From: Macrostomum hystrix
Lineage: Eukaryota; Platyhelminthes; Macrostomidae
Direction: 5' to 3'
Length of the DNA stretch: 64,000 bases
Assembly: GCA_950097015.1 (NCBI GenBank)
Contig: CATNEN010000007.1
Span: 8,185,001 to 8,249,000, forward strand
Under the pieces are notes generated by a model, which saw only the letters and a list, made by a program, of their open reading frames with translations, was not told the origin of the DNA and ran no database searches. A program made the position numbers and the translations under genes. Positions 63,607-64,000 of this stretch are shown here, piece after piece; positions within the stretch are counted from its first letter, which is position 1; each line of letters opens with the position of its first letter.

Positions 63607-63643
63607 TTCAGTGATAAGCAGCTCCACCAGGCCAGTTTCTCAC

Positions 63644-64000
63644 TGGGATATTTCAATGCAAAGATCGTGTTGGTCATAGGGCCGCCGCACATCTGTAAAG
63701 AATCGGCTGCACAGGCCATGTGGCAGGCGCTCGGGCCGGTCGCGCCGTGAGCTCCGTAAGAGTTGCCGCAGAAGCAGTAGGTGCCGTGCTGCAGCCCCAT
63801 GTACCGGAAGCCTCCCAGAGCGCAGATGCTGGCGCAGAACTGGTGGGTCTGGCCGATGTTGTTGACCGTGGCTTCCGACTCAACTGCAATCCCGCCGATA
63901 CTGCTCACTCCCACTAGCCCCGTCAGGTCCCGGTTGGGTGTCAGGGCGTCTCTGAAGCAGCCGAGGTAGGTGCGCTCGGTCACTCGGAGACTGGCGCTGG
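63644..64000 (-). CDS. WSC-domain exon of the WSC-PAN gene (continues beyond the window)
   Basis: The frame is open from the window edge (SASLRVTERTYLGCFRDAL) to the donor CCCA|GTGAGA, ending with one base of a split codon. The WSC pattern is complete, with eight cysteines: YLGCFRD, HQFCASICA, TYCFCGNSYGAHG, ACHMACAA and QMCGG, and the end NTIFALKYP. WSC domains bind carbohydrate and occur in secreted or membrane proteins (polycystin-1, kremen, fungal Wsc sensors). The phase matches the PAN exon at 36560 across a 27-kb intron. GC-ending codons are strong. The protein start, signal peptide and further domains lie outside the window. The open frame beyond the donor into the satellite is not coding. 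Confidence 0.85.

Noticed and set aside
36561-63643. CRISPR-like or centromere-like array
   Set aside because: Units are contiguous 23-mers without spacers in a eukaryotic intron, so it is not CRISPR. A centromere role cannot be argued from sequence alone, and the array lies within a coding gene.

Overview
The window is animal nuclear DNA. It has spliced genes with GT-AG introns, a rhodopsin-type GPCR, an SLC18-type vesicular transporter, a copine-like vWA protein and an intact Ty3/Gypsy retrotransposon. Exons are GC-rich with GC-ending codons. Introns and spacers are AT-rich and filled with minisatellites: fourteen arrays cover about 39 kb, roughly 60% of the window. My best guess is a flatworm of the Macrostomum type, whose genomes are known for tandem repeats. 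This is an inference and not proven here.

Layout, left to right. Positions 1-4041 hold the last two coding exons of an unrecognised + strand gene, with two minisatellites in the intron between them. A 6.6 kb 23-bp array fills 4628-11191, followed by a small + strand first exon at 11338. A two-exon GPCR (365 aa, 12002-13210) and a two-exon SLC18-like transporter (516 aa, 14163-16109) follow on +. On the minus strand lie a four-exon, membrane-anchored copine/RGLG-type vWA protein (334 aa, 20285 to 17239) and a six-exon unrecognised protein (430 aa, 25861 to 21279). From 26 to 35.7 kb I see four more arrays, two weak SINE-like traces and one doubtful exon.

The right half is a single minus-strand gene that enters from beyond the window. 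A WSC-domain exon (63644-64000) joins in phase to a terminal PAN/apple-like exon (36316-36560). The 27,083 bp intron between them is almost wholly one 23-bp satellite of about 970 units, interrupted by a 4,734 bp Gypsy element (38213-42946) with two 209-bp LTRs that look identical, a 1,357-residue Gag-Pol and a CTATC target-site duplication.

The exon joins were worked out by hand from splice signals and phase. Reading frames in every joined model stay open. The main unusual features are introns made almost entirely of a single tandem array, higher-order duplications (about 5.4 kb, 1.83-1.85 kb and 1.0 kb) inside the arrays, splice-site-like motifs in every unit of the giant intron, and a transporter in which a key acidic residue of the SLC18 family is replaced by histidine.
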